Positions 1-11,466 of a stretch of DNA of 64,000 nucleotides are shown piece by piece. Where the stretch lies: NCBI RefSeq assembly GCF_041260155.1, contig NC_091936.1:41570963-41634962 (forward strand), read 5' to 3'. The stretch's first letter is position 1. Each line of letters starts with the position of its first letter. A program made the translations under genes and the position numbers. The notes under the pieces were generated by a model. That model had not been told where the DNA came from. It saw nothing but the letters and a program-made list of their open reading frames with translations, and ran no database searches. This DNA comes from Ptychodera flava. Taxonomy: Eukaryota > Hemichordata > Enteropneusta > Ptychoderidae.

Positions 1-3000
1 GTGTCATTTTGAATATTTTGTCATTTTATCACTTGTTTGGTGGAAGTCTTTGCACTGACTGGCTTCTATAAAAGAAAAGCTAGTTACAGTGGTGAGGGAA
101 ATTAAAGTCATTAACAATTGTGACTGGCTTCTAAAACGGGCCTAAAATAAAGCAAAATTTGTCGAATGACTATGAATGCAAATACGTTGTTGAAATACAT
201 GTTGAACTTGTACGATATCACAGTCGCTAGCACAGTCACCGCCGTAGCTGACAGCCCTTTTAGTGTAGTAGAAAGGGAGGCCTTCCCTGACAGCGCTATC
301 AACTATGGCGGTGCCTGTGGTCGCTAGAGTGGTTCGATACCGTTACACGGCGACGGTCACTGTATATGCATTAGAAATGCCTGCCTTTCTGATGCGTACA
401 GCGCCCTCTGCCGTGTGTCGGACCGCTGGCTACTCTGTGGACGATTTGTGCTTTTGTATATGTGTACGTGGTGCGCATGTCTTTATCCTTTAAAAACAAA
501 TTCTACGGAAAATATTAAGGATAGGAAATATTGTCTATACAGGATGAGATGATCTTCAACTTGTTGCCGGAACCCAAGTCAACCTCAATTGTTATGATCG
601 GTCAAGTTGATTAATCTGGGTCAACTTAAAACATCTGAATCATTGGGGGTATTGGGAAGGCTTTATATTTACATATCGAAGATACAAAGATATGATAAAA
701 GTGAAAGACACGTAGCCGTTCAATGTATGCTAATTGCTAATTTTCATATTTAATGATACTTTCAATTAAAGGTGTATATCAATGGTGACGGTACAAAATT
801 CGACTCATGATAAAACTGGTACACTGTTATTGGTCAATACGAGAAATTTTAAAAGCATATTGCTGTTTCATATCAAATGACTGATAGTTGGCATATTTGA
901 CAAAAGTTTTAAACTTGAGTTTTTACATCAGTAATGGCCGCCTCAAGTTTAATAATCTTTATCTCGAGAATGACTGTGTCAAAGTTTCGTGATATTTACC
1001 GCTGAAGTGGATGGTCACAAAATATGGGCGTATTGTCAGGTACAATAAAAGTGTGGATTTGCTGTGCACACTATAAGCCCTACATACCAGCACGACAGCA
1101 TTTTCAGATCACGTCTGGCTCAGTTGTATTAACAGCAAAGAGGGCGCTTCCAAATAAAACCACAGAGAAACATAGATTATAATTTCACTAAAAGATTATT
1201 TCTTCCAACATCCATATGCTTTATTAATTGTATTTTACACCTAGAGCCATGAAACCTTGAAGTAAACGTATAATTTTCAGGTGGAAAAAAAACATACTTG
1301 ACAGAGTCGCAACAGGTATTGTTTAAGGCATGAAGCGGTTACGTAACCCATCCATGTTCGCCTCGCCTCAGGTTGCTCTCGCCTCTCTTTTCCAAAGAGT
1401 GCCGACTATGCATCCTTCGCTAATTTTCGGATTTTCGCCAATTGTTAAGCGAAAGTATGTTCGGCAAAGTTTGTGTTGTTGTTGTCGTGTGGTGCTGAGC
1501 GGAATTGACGTGCTGGCGAAAACAGGAGTGCTTTGAGCTTCAGGAAAGTGAGTCTTACCGTTTTAAAAATTCCTCTCATATTTTTATGAATATATAATGA
1601 GTGTGTTTGAACCAAATTTGAAAGTCTTTTATCGATACTGTCTGGTTTTACTCAATGGTTTACGGTCAGTCATACCGTCTTTTACACGTGCGTCAAGGAA
1701 GGACATGTTTATGAAACTGCTGGCGTGTTATGTTTTGATTGGCGTGAAGCAGTGTTTCTGGCCTGAGAGCTCACAAAGTAACTATGGTTGCTACGCGACT
1801 GGAAGTACGATGCCATCTCGTCGTATTTTTCGCATAATCTCGTGTAATTATCAACCACAAACAAAGCCTCCAAAAAGTTTAACACCTTTGAAGCTCATTT
1901 TAATATGAAAAGCCAATAGTCTACCGAGACGACCATGGAACAAAAGGCATGCAGCGTTTCCAGTCTGTCTATACTATTTGTCTGTGATAAAACTAAATGA
2001 AAAATCAGGAGAGAAAGGTCCCAGCACCAGCAATGTGTCTAGCATAAAAATAATTCTATAAATTTGTCTCAAACATTTCATTTTCAACGAAACTGTTGTC
2101 TCTATATACAAATCATGCTTTTGAAAGCTGCTGACTAGGTGTTTTAATTACATGATCCCATATCGGGCAAATTGCCAACAAGATGACAGACAGGGATATG
2201 TATGTACTAGTTTCCGGGACGTGTACTTGACAGAATTGCCAAATCAATTCAACAACTACCTCCGTAGGCATGGTGAAAATTACTGCTCTAGTTTTGAGGC
2301 GCTCCTATAGATGCTATCTGACCTTAAATAGTACATACACTTATAACTTGGGAGGAAAACGTTCAGTTTTTGAAGTGAAAAAGTGTAAATCTAAATCTGC
2401 ACGGCACACTTCACATTTGCTATTGTAATAACAGAGCTTTGATCTTAAATCGAAAGAGACTCGAAGCAAAGTAATCTCCTTTAGGTCGTAGTAGCAGAGG
2501 GTGTACGTGCTGAATAGAACTTGGTACCTCGCTGAGATGAGTGACAATTCTGTTTGCGTAGGTACGGATATATATCAATGGCCTACCAAAGTTCACTGTA
2601 ATCGTACCGTCTCGCGCCATTCACCAAAATACCATTCAAATACAAGACAGGAAAAAATGGCCCATAAGGTCAAGAACTGTCTGTCTGTCTGTTGGAAAAT
2701 AGTGGTTAGTTCTCCGACGTCAAATCTCTCCATACACACAATAACCATGCAATTGGAGAGTTTTGAGGGTAGAACTGTGGACAAAGTACGAGCCATTCAT
2801 GATTGACAGACTTTTCAAAAGCGGGAAAAATGAAAAAAACAAGGGATGTTCGACATCGCAGAAGGAAACGATAGAGAGAGAATCCACTTAATTTACAAGT
2901 CAAAAATAGGGCTTTTATGCGGTGTGATCAAGTCAAAGCATAAATATAATGTATAATCACACTGGCCACCTTATTACGCGACAAAAATAGTTGAAACCCG

Positions 3001-3318
3001 GCGATTAAATTTTAACGGTCATCAAATTTGATGACTCGCATATTATTTAATGATCGGCGTTTAATTTTGTTTGTCGTAGAATAAAAATTGAGTCCCATAC
3101 ATTTATTGAGTCACAAACTCGCGTCTTTTTTCAGGGTCTGTGGAACAGTCCGGAGGTCCATGATTATACCAGAACAGGTGCAAATGACAACAGTACTATG
3201 TAGCATAGTTCAAAGATATACAGGTCAATTTTATATTGTGCCAGTATGTTTTATTATATCATACCAGTATAATGATGGTGCAAATACAGCGATCTGATTG
3301 ATCGAGACGCGAAAAGAA
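1..3318. other. Unannotated intergenic DNA
   Basis: I see no convincing exon, RNA gene or mobile-element end in this stretch. Open frames are short (about 100 codons or fewer), lack recognisable motifs and overlap on both strands. The DNA is AT-rich with occasional CpG-containing patches, for example around 230-430. Confidence 0.5.
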
Positions 3319-3345
3319 CCGTGGTATATTGGCGATATACCACGG
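3319..3345. repeat. Perfect 11-bp-arm hairpin
   Basis: The arms ccgtggtatat and atataccacgg flank a 5-base spacer. It lies about 90 bp from the larger palindrome at 3433-3572 and shares its ggtatac-like words, so the two may be parts of one decayed inverted-repeat element. Confidence 0.6.
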
Positions 3346-3432
3346 CTGGCATGCGCACTATTTCTTGGCTAGAGGAAAAGTCCTTTTATGACGTTCCATG
3401 CCAGAATTTCTATATACTGTTATGATATAATG

Positions 3433-3572
3433 GCAATAAATCACACCCAGCGACGGTATACCACTCGATTTTGACCAGTTCACGACATATATGTACGAGC
3501 GATAGCGAGTGCATATATTTCATGAACTGGTCAAAATCTCATGGTATACCGTCGCTGGATGTGCTTTATTGC
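3433..3572. repeat. 140-bp near-perfect palindrome (MITE-like)
   Basis: The left arm starts gcaataaatcacacccagcg. The right arm is its reverse complement with only a few mismatches. The centre, near 3500, is itself nearly self-complementary around cgagcgatagcgag. The length, full dyad symmetry and lack of coding content fit a small foldback MITE. No clear target-site duplication was found. Confidence 0.65.
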
Positions 3573-4700
3573 TTAATCAACTCATCCTTTGAACATCGGC
3601 ACAATCCTGAGAATTAAAAGTCCACTGCAATGAATGAGAAGTACAGTTCCTAAATCCCAATTTTTCGACTGGCCTTAATAAGAAAGATAAGACCAAAGGA
3701 CTTTGTATCCATATGCGTATCAGAGTACTTTTCATCGCGTTCTTTGTCTGTATGGAGTTATCCTTATCTAAAGGGTAATAATCACCATGAATACTTACGT
3801 AATAGTAATAGGAAGATTATATGCTTCTCCTATAAAAATGCCTTGGTTACCTGTAAAATACATATTTACTATCATACCCCCTAGGCAGGTCAAACGTCGA
3901 ACTATGTGCATCTGACATTTAACGCGATAAGTGCTTACAGGGGTTGATACAAAAACGGACCTCGCTAATTGCAGCGGTCGCACGACCGTACTTGAATAAA
4001 ATTCATTTAACCATAGACAGACAGGACAAGCTACTGTATCTAGCTAATATAGTTCTACCAAGGTCGATGTTACTATTTGAAAAATAACCATTTTTGGACG
4101 ATTTTACCATAGACGGTATTTTTCATTTTACTGCCATAGAAATAAGCTACTGCCTTGGGAAAGATATATGTCCACTTTCTCCAGTAATTTTATTCAACTT
4201 TTCCAATCAATTGTCGGATAAGATAAAGCAAATTTACACCCGTAAAGTACATACAAGTAGGATTAATACATTCTCCGTAAACTCGTACGATCCCAGGTCA
4301 ATAAAACTATTGTAATTCGTACAGCATATCAGGAGAGGCAGTAAATCGCAACACCTGATTTGCTGTGCGTATCTATATCGGTCACCATTTTAGTATGAAT
4401 GAAGCTTTTTACAACCTCTCACGTCATTTGAACTCGCAAAAACAGTGCTCGATCATAATGTCAATAAACGAAGTTGAAAACTTACTGCTTCTTTTTAAAT
4501 TTTGCGAAAGCGTTTACAGTCGAAGAAGTCCAAAAACCCAAGGAATCCTCACCCCCCTTTCCTAAAAAGATTTTTGACCTGTAAAATAAAAGAAACAACT
4601 TTGGAAATATACAAATATGCTGTTACTATCCTGGCTACAATGGTAGTTGTCTGTTTTCTGCCATAGTTTGTATACAGGTTTTCTGTTGTATTCAAAATAG
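3573..4700. other. Unannotated DNA upstream of the elongase gene
   Basis: Nothing is recognised here. Short open frames show no domain motifs. Confidence 0.45.
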
Positions 4701-5036
4701 GGAACGAGTACTGGGAGTGCCTGTTAGATTCGCGCCGGCCCGAACCGACTGGCCTGGGCCATGGCAGTGATGATTGGCGCCGGTGACATCTGCGGCTATT
4801 ACATGGACACCGGCAAAACCAGCGACGTCGTTATCTAACTCGGTTAATTATTATATCTGGGAGTGAGACCGCCTAGTTGTTGGTGCATTTAAGTACAACG
4901 CCCTGAGCTACTGAGCAGAAATACTAAAACGTTGCACGCGGCCGGGATTCTTTTTTCGAGGAAAGACGAAGGTGAGAACTGACATATCTTGCCATTTACA
5001 CGTGGACGTAACCGTGTTGAACTAGCAGAAAAAATT
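4701..5036 (+). promoter_or_regulatory. Candidate promoter / 5' UTR of the ELOVL gene
   Basis: Base composition changes sharply here to a CpG-containing, GC-rich patch (about 4730-4830). It includes tgattggc at 4771-4778, which is an inverted CCAAT box (the NF-Y consensus). NF-Y sites are common in promoters of lipogenic genes, but the link here is inference. No convincing TATA box is seen, and the transcription start is not determined. Confidence 0.3.
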
Positions 5037-5909
5037 ATGTCGGCAACAGAATATGCGACCGAAGCTATCCTTCTCGGCAAGGGAATCGACGAAGCGAGTT
5101 CTTTTTCACGCCCGCGTGCTTTTGAGCTTGACTACATCGACCATGCGAAGTGGGCCAACCGTATGAGCAGTTATTGGCACTATTCAATTCACCTATGCCT
5201 TGTCTACATCGTCACAATTTTTGGTATTCAGAGGTACATGCGGGACAGGCCCAAGTTTCATCTCAGGGGTCCCCTGGTGGCGTGGAATCTTTTCCTCTGT
5301 TTGTTCAGCATGGTGGGTGCCATCCGGAGCTGCCTGAGCCTATTTTCCCAAGTTTCACGGTATGGCATCTACCCTACTCTGTGTGATAAAACCCATCACT
5401 TTGGCGATTCCGGGTCAGCCCTGCCATTTTGGGGAGTCGTATTTGTCCTTTCAAAAATTCCAGAACTCGGAGACACCATTTTCATCGTCTTGAGAAAACA
5501 GAAACTGATATTTTTACACTGGTACCACCATGCGACGGTCCTAGTCTACTGTTTTCACAGCCACGGCGAACTTGCCAGCACTTCGTGGTGCTTTAGCATT
5601 ATGAATATGATAGTGCACACTTTCATGTACCTGTACTATGCTATCAGAGCGGCGGGTTATCGGCTTCCCAGACCAATCTCCATAGCCATTACCACTTTAC
5701 AGATCTCCCAGATGATCGGTGGTTGTCTCATCCTCGGATATACATACTCAATGAAATCCCGGGGCGTCAGGTGCGATGTCTCCGACACCAATTTCACGTT
5801 CGGAACTCTCATGTACATTAGTTACTTAATCCTCTTCGCCAAGTTCTTCTACGATGCATACATTTGCCGACCGACTCCTGTTTCCAAGAAGCTGCAGAAG
5901 AAGGATTAA
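5037..5909 (+). CDS. ELOVL6: ELOVL3/6-type very-long-chain fatty acid elongase
   Basis: This 290-aa protein should catalyse the first, condensing step of fatty-acid elongation (acyl-CoA plus malonyl-CoA to 3-ketoacyl-CoA) in the ER membrane. The signature blocks are present in order: KIPELGDT (about 140-147), the histidine box HWYHH (161-165) inside IFLHWYHHATVLVY, NMIVHTFMYLYY (190-201) and TTLQISQ (219-225). Several hydrophobic segments surround them, and the lysine-rich tail KKLQKKD may serve ER retrieval. The block FIVLRKQKLIFLHWYHH is the hallmark of the ELOVL3/6 branch, which acts on saturated and monounsaturated C12-C16 substrates. Family members are usually about 265-300 aa. The frame is open slightly upstream without an ATG, so I chose the first ATG (A at -3). 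The coding region has no intron, unlike vertebrate ELOVL6. Either ELOVL3 or ELOVL6 function is possible. Confidence 0.93.
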   Translation: MSATEYATEAILLGKGIDEASSFSRPRAFELDYIDHAKWANRMSSYWHYSIHLCLVYIVTIFGIQRYMRDRPKFHLRGPLVAWNLFLCLFSMVGAIRSCLSLFSQVSRYGIYPTLCDKTHHFGDSGSALPFWGVVFVLSKIPELGDTIFIVLRKQKLIFLHWYHHATVLVYCFHSHGELASTSWCFSIMNMIVHTFMYLYYAIRAAGYRLPRPISIAITTLQISQMIGGCLILGYTYSMKSRGVRCDVSDTNFTFGTLMYISYLILFAKFFYDAYICRPTPVSKKLQKKD

Positions 5910-6329
5910 AACACGTGTAACTTGAGCCACCGCCACGCCTAAAATCCGATGGTTTTTCTAGTGTGGCGTGACCCAGTAGTTGTGAATGTGCCTCGCTTGT
6001 CATTTTTGATTTATAACTTGGGAACGGCGCCCAGATTGGACGGATTGAGATGCATCGACCACTGAAAGTTCGGCGATCATATTACACTGTCTCGAAATTT
6101 TTTTTTATGGCCGTGCAATTAATTGATACGCCTTTGAATCATTTTAGCGCCTATGATGACCCAGTTGCATTTTTAATGAGAACATTCGCCGAATCCAGTC
6201 GGATAATTATTGATGTTCGATAGTTAATGTGTTACGTTTCAGTGAGGAAAGTTGAACCGAGTGTTATCATGGGTACCTGACAACCAGGAACACTTGAAAA
6301 TCTCAACTCAGGGCGAGGGAAATCATTAC
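5910..6329. other. 3' flank / probable 3' UTR of the elongase gene
   Basis: Non-coding. I find no AATAAA within about 900 bp of the stop. The first ATTAAA-type signal I notice is near 6842, so the 3' end is not fixed. Confidence 0.35.
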
Positions 6330-6975
6330 ATCTTGGAAAGGCGGTCAAATGATTTTCCTTTTTCTTTTATCAGCTTAATCATTATGCTTTGATTTTTATT
6401 GGCCAGGTCATACATGCATGCATCAGTCAAGTGTTTATATCTATATTTTCATATCTCAGACGGGCAAGATAGAAACGTGACTAATATGGGTCTGATATTG
6501 CATCTTTTTGTTATGATTGCCACACCCTGTTTCTTAGATACAACGACTCCTCTGTCAGCATTAGTAATCGAGTGACCTATATGACGGGCGACCAACTTTA
6601 CAAACAACAGAGAACAACACTGAAAAAGAGTTTCTGAAATATTTTACTAACGTATTTATATTTAATAACTCCAAGAAGTGTATACTTTGTCACGCTATGT
6701 AATCTTTACACCTCCTTCAAGACAAGTCATAATAATAATTCTCAACAGTCACAGGTTTTGTTAAATGTCACTCCGGCTCACGTTCCCGTTGGTTGAGTTA
6801 CGAAGCCTCGAGCGGTACACTGGATTATTTTTGTAGGCCACCATTAAAAAGAGGATAAGTTAAATGCCAACAACAATGCTCTGAATTCAAAATCTCTGCT
6901 AAGATTCGCACCCGTTGTAAAATGACTGATTTTATTGCCAGCGTACGGTCGCAACCACCTGTTGATCCATTGGTA
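6330..6975 (+). repeat. Diverged duplicate block, copy 1 (downstream of ELOVL)
   Basis: This segment aligns collinearly with 18495-19090. Shared stretches include atcagtcaagtg, a block around gacctatatgacgggcgacc, caactttacaaacaac, and ggtcgcaaccacctgttgat against ggtcgtaactacctgttgat. The copies are clearly diverged, with many substitutions and indels. It may be an old segmental duplication of the elongase 3' flank or an unnamed dispersed repeat. Confidence 0.6.
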
Positions 6976-9900
6976 ATTAATTATCCGGTCATCGTTTCGC
7001 GCCTTCTTTTTATGTGACCGCGTTGCTTTTGATGTTTTTTGGCGGGCAGCTTTTCAGAAAGCAGTGTGATGTCTTTTAAATATGCTGCATATTAAATCTT
7101 TCAGGACAGAATTTGGTACATATTAAACACAATGCAATGCAATGAGTAAGAAATTTACATGTGTAGTTGTTATGTGTATCGTAAACATCGTTCATCATTC
7201 CATTATTGATTTATTGTTCGGGGTCATGTTGTCTTGCGCGCCAACCCGTTCCTTTTTCATAGACGACATTGTATGATGTTATCGAGTTAATGATTGAAAC
7301 CTCTCGTCTTTCGTTTATAATTGTAAGCAAGACATGTTTTTTTTCTGTCATAACAAAAAAACGTGAGAAAATAGTTCACAGCTATATTATACAACCTCTA
7401 CATGAATAATGAATGTATTTTGTCTTGCTCTCGGGCTTCCATGAATGAAAAAACAGCATTTCGCTCGACAACCTCAACATGCGTTATCAACGATAATATG
7501 TAAACTGGCAATATTTGTTCAAACGATCGCTTAAATATTAGTATGTTGCCATGCCAACAATGACGAGTAAAGAGGTCAAAGTTTCTCAAAATCTTTCTTC
7601 AGATATTTATGTTTTTGTCAGAAATGATCGAGAAATTTTAGATTTTGTTAGAACTAGCAAAATTAGTCCCCTTTTAGATGTGTACCTTTTTTCATGTCAT
7701 TTAAATGTGTGCCGACCTTGGACCGGGTAAGCCCGCATCGAAGAGAATATGGCTTGTACATCAACTTTACCCGACATTATCGCGTGATGTTCCCGATGGC
7801 CTGTAGGATAGGGTAGCAAATCGTAAAGAGTACTTTCATTGAACATTTTGCGAAACACGCCATGAGTACAAACTTGGAATTAAACAGTATCGGATAGTAG
7901 TTTTTGATGAAATATCATACGACTTTACTGATATTAAAATCAATCATTGACCTGTAAAATAAAACACATAGTCATTATCGAAATCTGGTCTCGCCTCTGC
8001 ATGCAGATGTTGTCTATTTGGTCAGAAATTACATATTTACTTATCGACAAAGATACGAAGCAAGTGTTCTTTAAGTGCTGAAAGATGCAATTCGTGGAAT
8101 AGAAATATTTTGAGGTTTTACCAGATAAGAGATTTTATTAATCAAACCTTCCATTTGTTAAGAAAAGGGATGTCTTATGAATTCTATCAACATTTTCTGG
8201 TTGAACGATGTAAAAGATTATCCTCGACATTGTCAATGACAGTATTATGTCGTCAGGGTTACGGTCACCATATCGCCCATGTTACAGACAAGTGGGTAGA
8301 TTTCACTGGGTTAATGATACACCGATAGCTTGCTGTACATGGTACACGTCGGTCGTGTTGACAACGATATCGCACACTATACACGTTAATGAACAGAAGT
8401 GCTTTACTTATCTAACTAGTTGTACTGTATACGTTATCGTCTAATATTAACGGGCGTTCGTTTATTAACAGGTCTGCATCAAAATTTGACTATGGTTATG
8501 GTTTACAGTCAATATATATATTCAGTGCTTTGTTCTGAAAAAAAAACACATTTCGAATTTTTTTCCCGTTATCTTTAAGGTAAATTTGATCCAGGACTGC
8601 AAACAAGCTAGTACACAGCCATACCACCGTTTTATGGCGGTGTGCTCATCTCGGGTTAACTTTACGGGTGAAGGTCGAATGTATGTACCTGTAGAGCGGC
8701 GGGACCAAACGACAGAACCAAGTGTCATTTCGGAGGCGAATGACCCTTGAAAATCTGATATATGGTCCTTCTCTGTATTTACACTCTGTAAATCTAGCGT
8801 CTGTGATAAAGTCCGCCGTTAACCATGTGCCACAGCTGTATGGAGAGGTGTGTACAATTAATAAAACCCCTCAGACAGATCATTAGACGTTTGATGACAG
8901 TTCGACACCAGGAACCCTGTCTCAATGTAGGCAGATGGCCTGCGTAAAGATACGAGAGCCACTTCATTGTTTGCTCACTTCTCGATTTTTAGTGCAAAGT
9001 TCCCTCACTAACTTCCCCTTCCATATTATAAGCTACCGCATAGCAGATCAAGATTGAAGAAAAGGAGAATTATTTCTTGTCATGTTTTTTTTTCAAAAAC
9101 TGGGGCGACGACACGTATTTTTTATAGTTTGTTTAACTTCTGGCCGGTCATGTCTGCTTTCCAAACAAAGAGTTAACATTTAATTTTCAAATGTTGTATT
9201 GACTTTTGGTTATTTGAATGCTGGGGGAAATTTTAGTTAGAGTGTATAAAGCGCAGCATGTGGCGACTTTAACACCTCATATTCTCAATTATCGATTTCC
9301 GTTCCACAAAAACAGTTTGATGCAAAAGCCTGACGCATGCGCTCACGCGAAACATTTTTGGCCTTACTAGCACATGTACGCTCGGCTACCATTTGTTTAT
9401 TTACGCTTGTCTTGAGAATGAATCGTCCTCTCTACTTGATTTCGTGCATCACGAAAAGAAACTTACGTCAACAGACACATACATTTGATGTGTCACGTCT
9501 TTGCTTGAACAAATGTATTATTAGATATACTGGCTAATATGTGTACAATCGATATTTTTGCTGTGTTTTTCTTTAACGTGTAAAGTGTTTATTCTCAGTC
9601 TTGTGTTGTGGGTATCAACAAATGATTGACGTTACATACACAACTGTTTATGCTATTGGTTCAGTAGAAGTGCCTTGTTGTTGATGTCCTCATCGACGAA
9701 ATTGTTTTGCTTGTTCGTGTCTTGTAAATTGTTTTATATTGTTTCCAGCCTTGTCATGTTCAAATATTAAGGCAATGCACGGATGGGGTAGAGTTACCGT
9801 AATTTTAGTGGTTTCAAGGTGTCCTTCGAAACAATGACATAATGCCAGCAATCATGTAAACCGAAGACTATTATTACTTTGATGTTCTTTGAAGCAATCT

Positions 9901-10585
9901 GAGGCCTGTAAGTTAAGGTCCCGGTATGGTAATTTTAAGTAGGGCAATTTAATCAAAGTCGCACGGACAGTCGCTGTTCCAACCTTGAGGGTCAAAATTC
10001 AATGTAGTCTCGTTGCCATCACAAATATTATCGTAAGGGAATTCAAAACAGGCATGATGCTAAATGAGCCATAAAGTATATCCAAAAACACATTCAATGT
10101 CACTTCTAATTCAACTAAACGTGCGTGTCAGCTTATTATACTAAAGAACCATTAGCTGTAATTTTTATGTAATTTCCAATATTTTTGTTCTCTTCGTAGA
10201 ATACGGTTTCCTATTCAACTCCCAAAAGCATATCAAATTGCTTGGTTTTCAGCTTATCAGTACAACAGCCTTTGTTGTCCTTGACAACTGAATTCTACAG
10301 TCCGAACAATAGAATTCCTTGATCAACAAAAGCGTGGCATATTGTGAATAATGAGTTTTGTGGGCTAGGCTAATGCTAAGTATTTCAGTAGTTAAAAAAA
10401 ATTATTGAAAATGTTAAAGGTTACCGTTCCTGTATATCTATACTGAGACATTCTGCCAGTTGATCGCCGTGCCTGATTGGTCAGTTTTGATCGGTTCTGC
10501 GCATGTCGCCGAAGGATGGCGCTATTTTCACCATGGGCACAACCAGCACTCTCCGAACTGGGAATCTGTCCTTCAGAGGGACAAA
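6976..10585. other. Unannotated intergenic DNA
   Basis: I find no exon with recognisable motifs, no RNA gene and no clear element ends. Open frames are short. A small ATGG-rich, CpG-containing patch around 10440-10580 borders the palindromic element that follows. Confidence 0.45.
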
Positions 10586-10726
10586 GTCGGCCATTTTTCA
10601 TGAATTTTGTTTGATACGAGATACTACTTATATTGTTTGACATGTTGAAAGATGCTGAATGAATGGGTGACCGTGAATATATTCGACCCCGGTTTTAGAC
10701 AAATGAAATGAAACCATGATGAAAAT

Positions 10727-10752
10727 GAATTAATGGTCATGACCATTAATTC
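10727..10752. repeat. 26-bp perfect palindrome core
   Basis: The sequence gaattaatggtca is followed directly by its exact reverse complement. It sits in the middle of the palindromic element. Confidence 0.8.
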
Positions 10753-10843
10753 TTTTTCGCGATAGTTTCATGTATCGTGTCCACAACGGTTGTCACCCTT
10801 TCATTCGGTATCTTTCAACATGTCAAACAATATAAGTAGTATC

Positions 10844-11185
10844 TGTCGTGATGGGGTTTTATGATCAAGGTTCTTGTCTGACTTATATACAGAACTGCGA
10901 ACGACACCAGTTCATGCTGAGAACACAAGCTTTATTACTGAACACGCATGAGATAAAAAAGGCGCCAACCGGAACACAACTGTAGCAATTACATATAAAG
11001 GCACCAAAGCGCATGCACCGAATGTAATAGAACACCAAAGGATAAACATTGTTTTTGGCGGGAGATTATAGTCCACAGTCATTGGATGAAAGTTACCAAA
11101 GAGTCTGATTGGTAGAAGGATAACACATAGGCTCTGCTTAGTCCTATTAATAATGTTCAAATGATGTGTCATTTCTTCTCCGACA
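10844..11185 (-). repeat. BEL/Pao LTR (3' LTR in element orientation)
   Basis: A 342-bp terminal repeat that starts tgtcgtgatgg and ends ctccgaca, nearly identical to 16772-17110. Just inside it, the minus strand has a purine-rich tract (gccgggagaa), which is a likely polypurine tract. Confidence 0.93.
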
Positions 11186-11466
11186 TTCTCCCGGCGACGA
11201 AAGATAATCTTGAACACTTTCAATATGAATTATCAATAAATGTTTCGTTGAACAAAAACTTAGAAATTTCAAAGAGTTAATTGACTCAACAGTTACAACA
11301 ATTTATGAAAGTTCGGATATTCTCATCCTGGCTGCAATGGCTGCATCTCTGGACGGTCTCCCCGACTCGGGCGGGTCATTGGTTTTCTCAGCTGAAATTT
11401 CTTGCCGATGGATGTCTTCCCGCTCGTTCACATCTTTGTCTTCAGATGATGATAATTCTTGAGAGG

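Noticed and set aside
4989-5036. A longer elongase N-terminus starting at 4989
   Set aside because: The codon at 4989 is TTG. The first ATG in frame is at 5037 and gives a family-like length.
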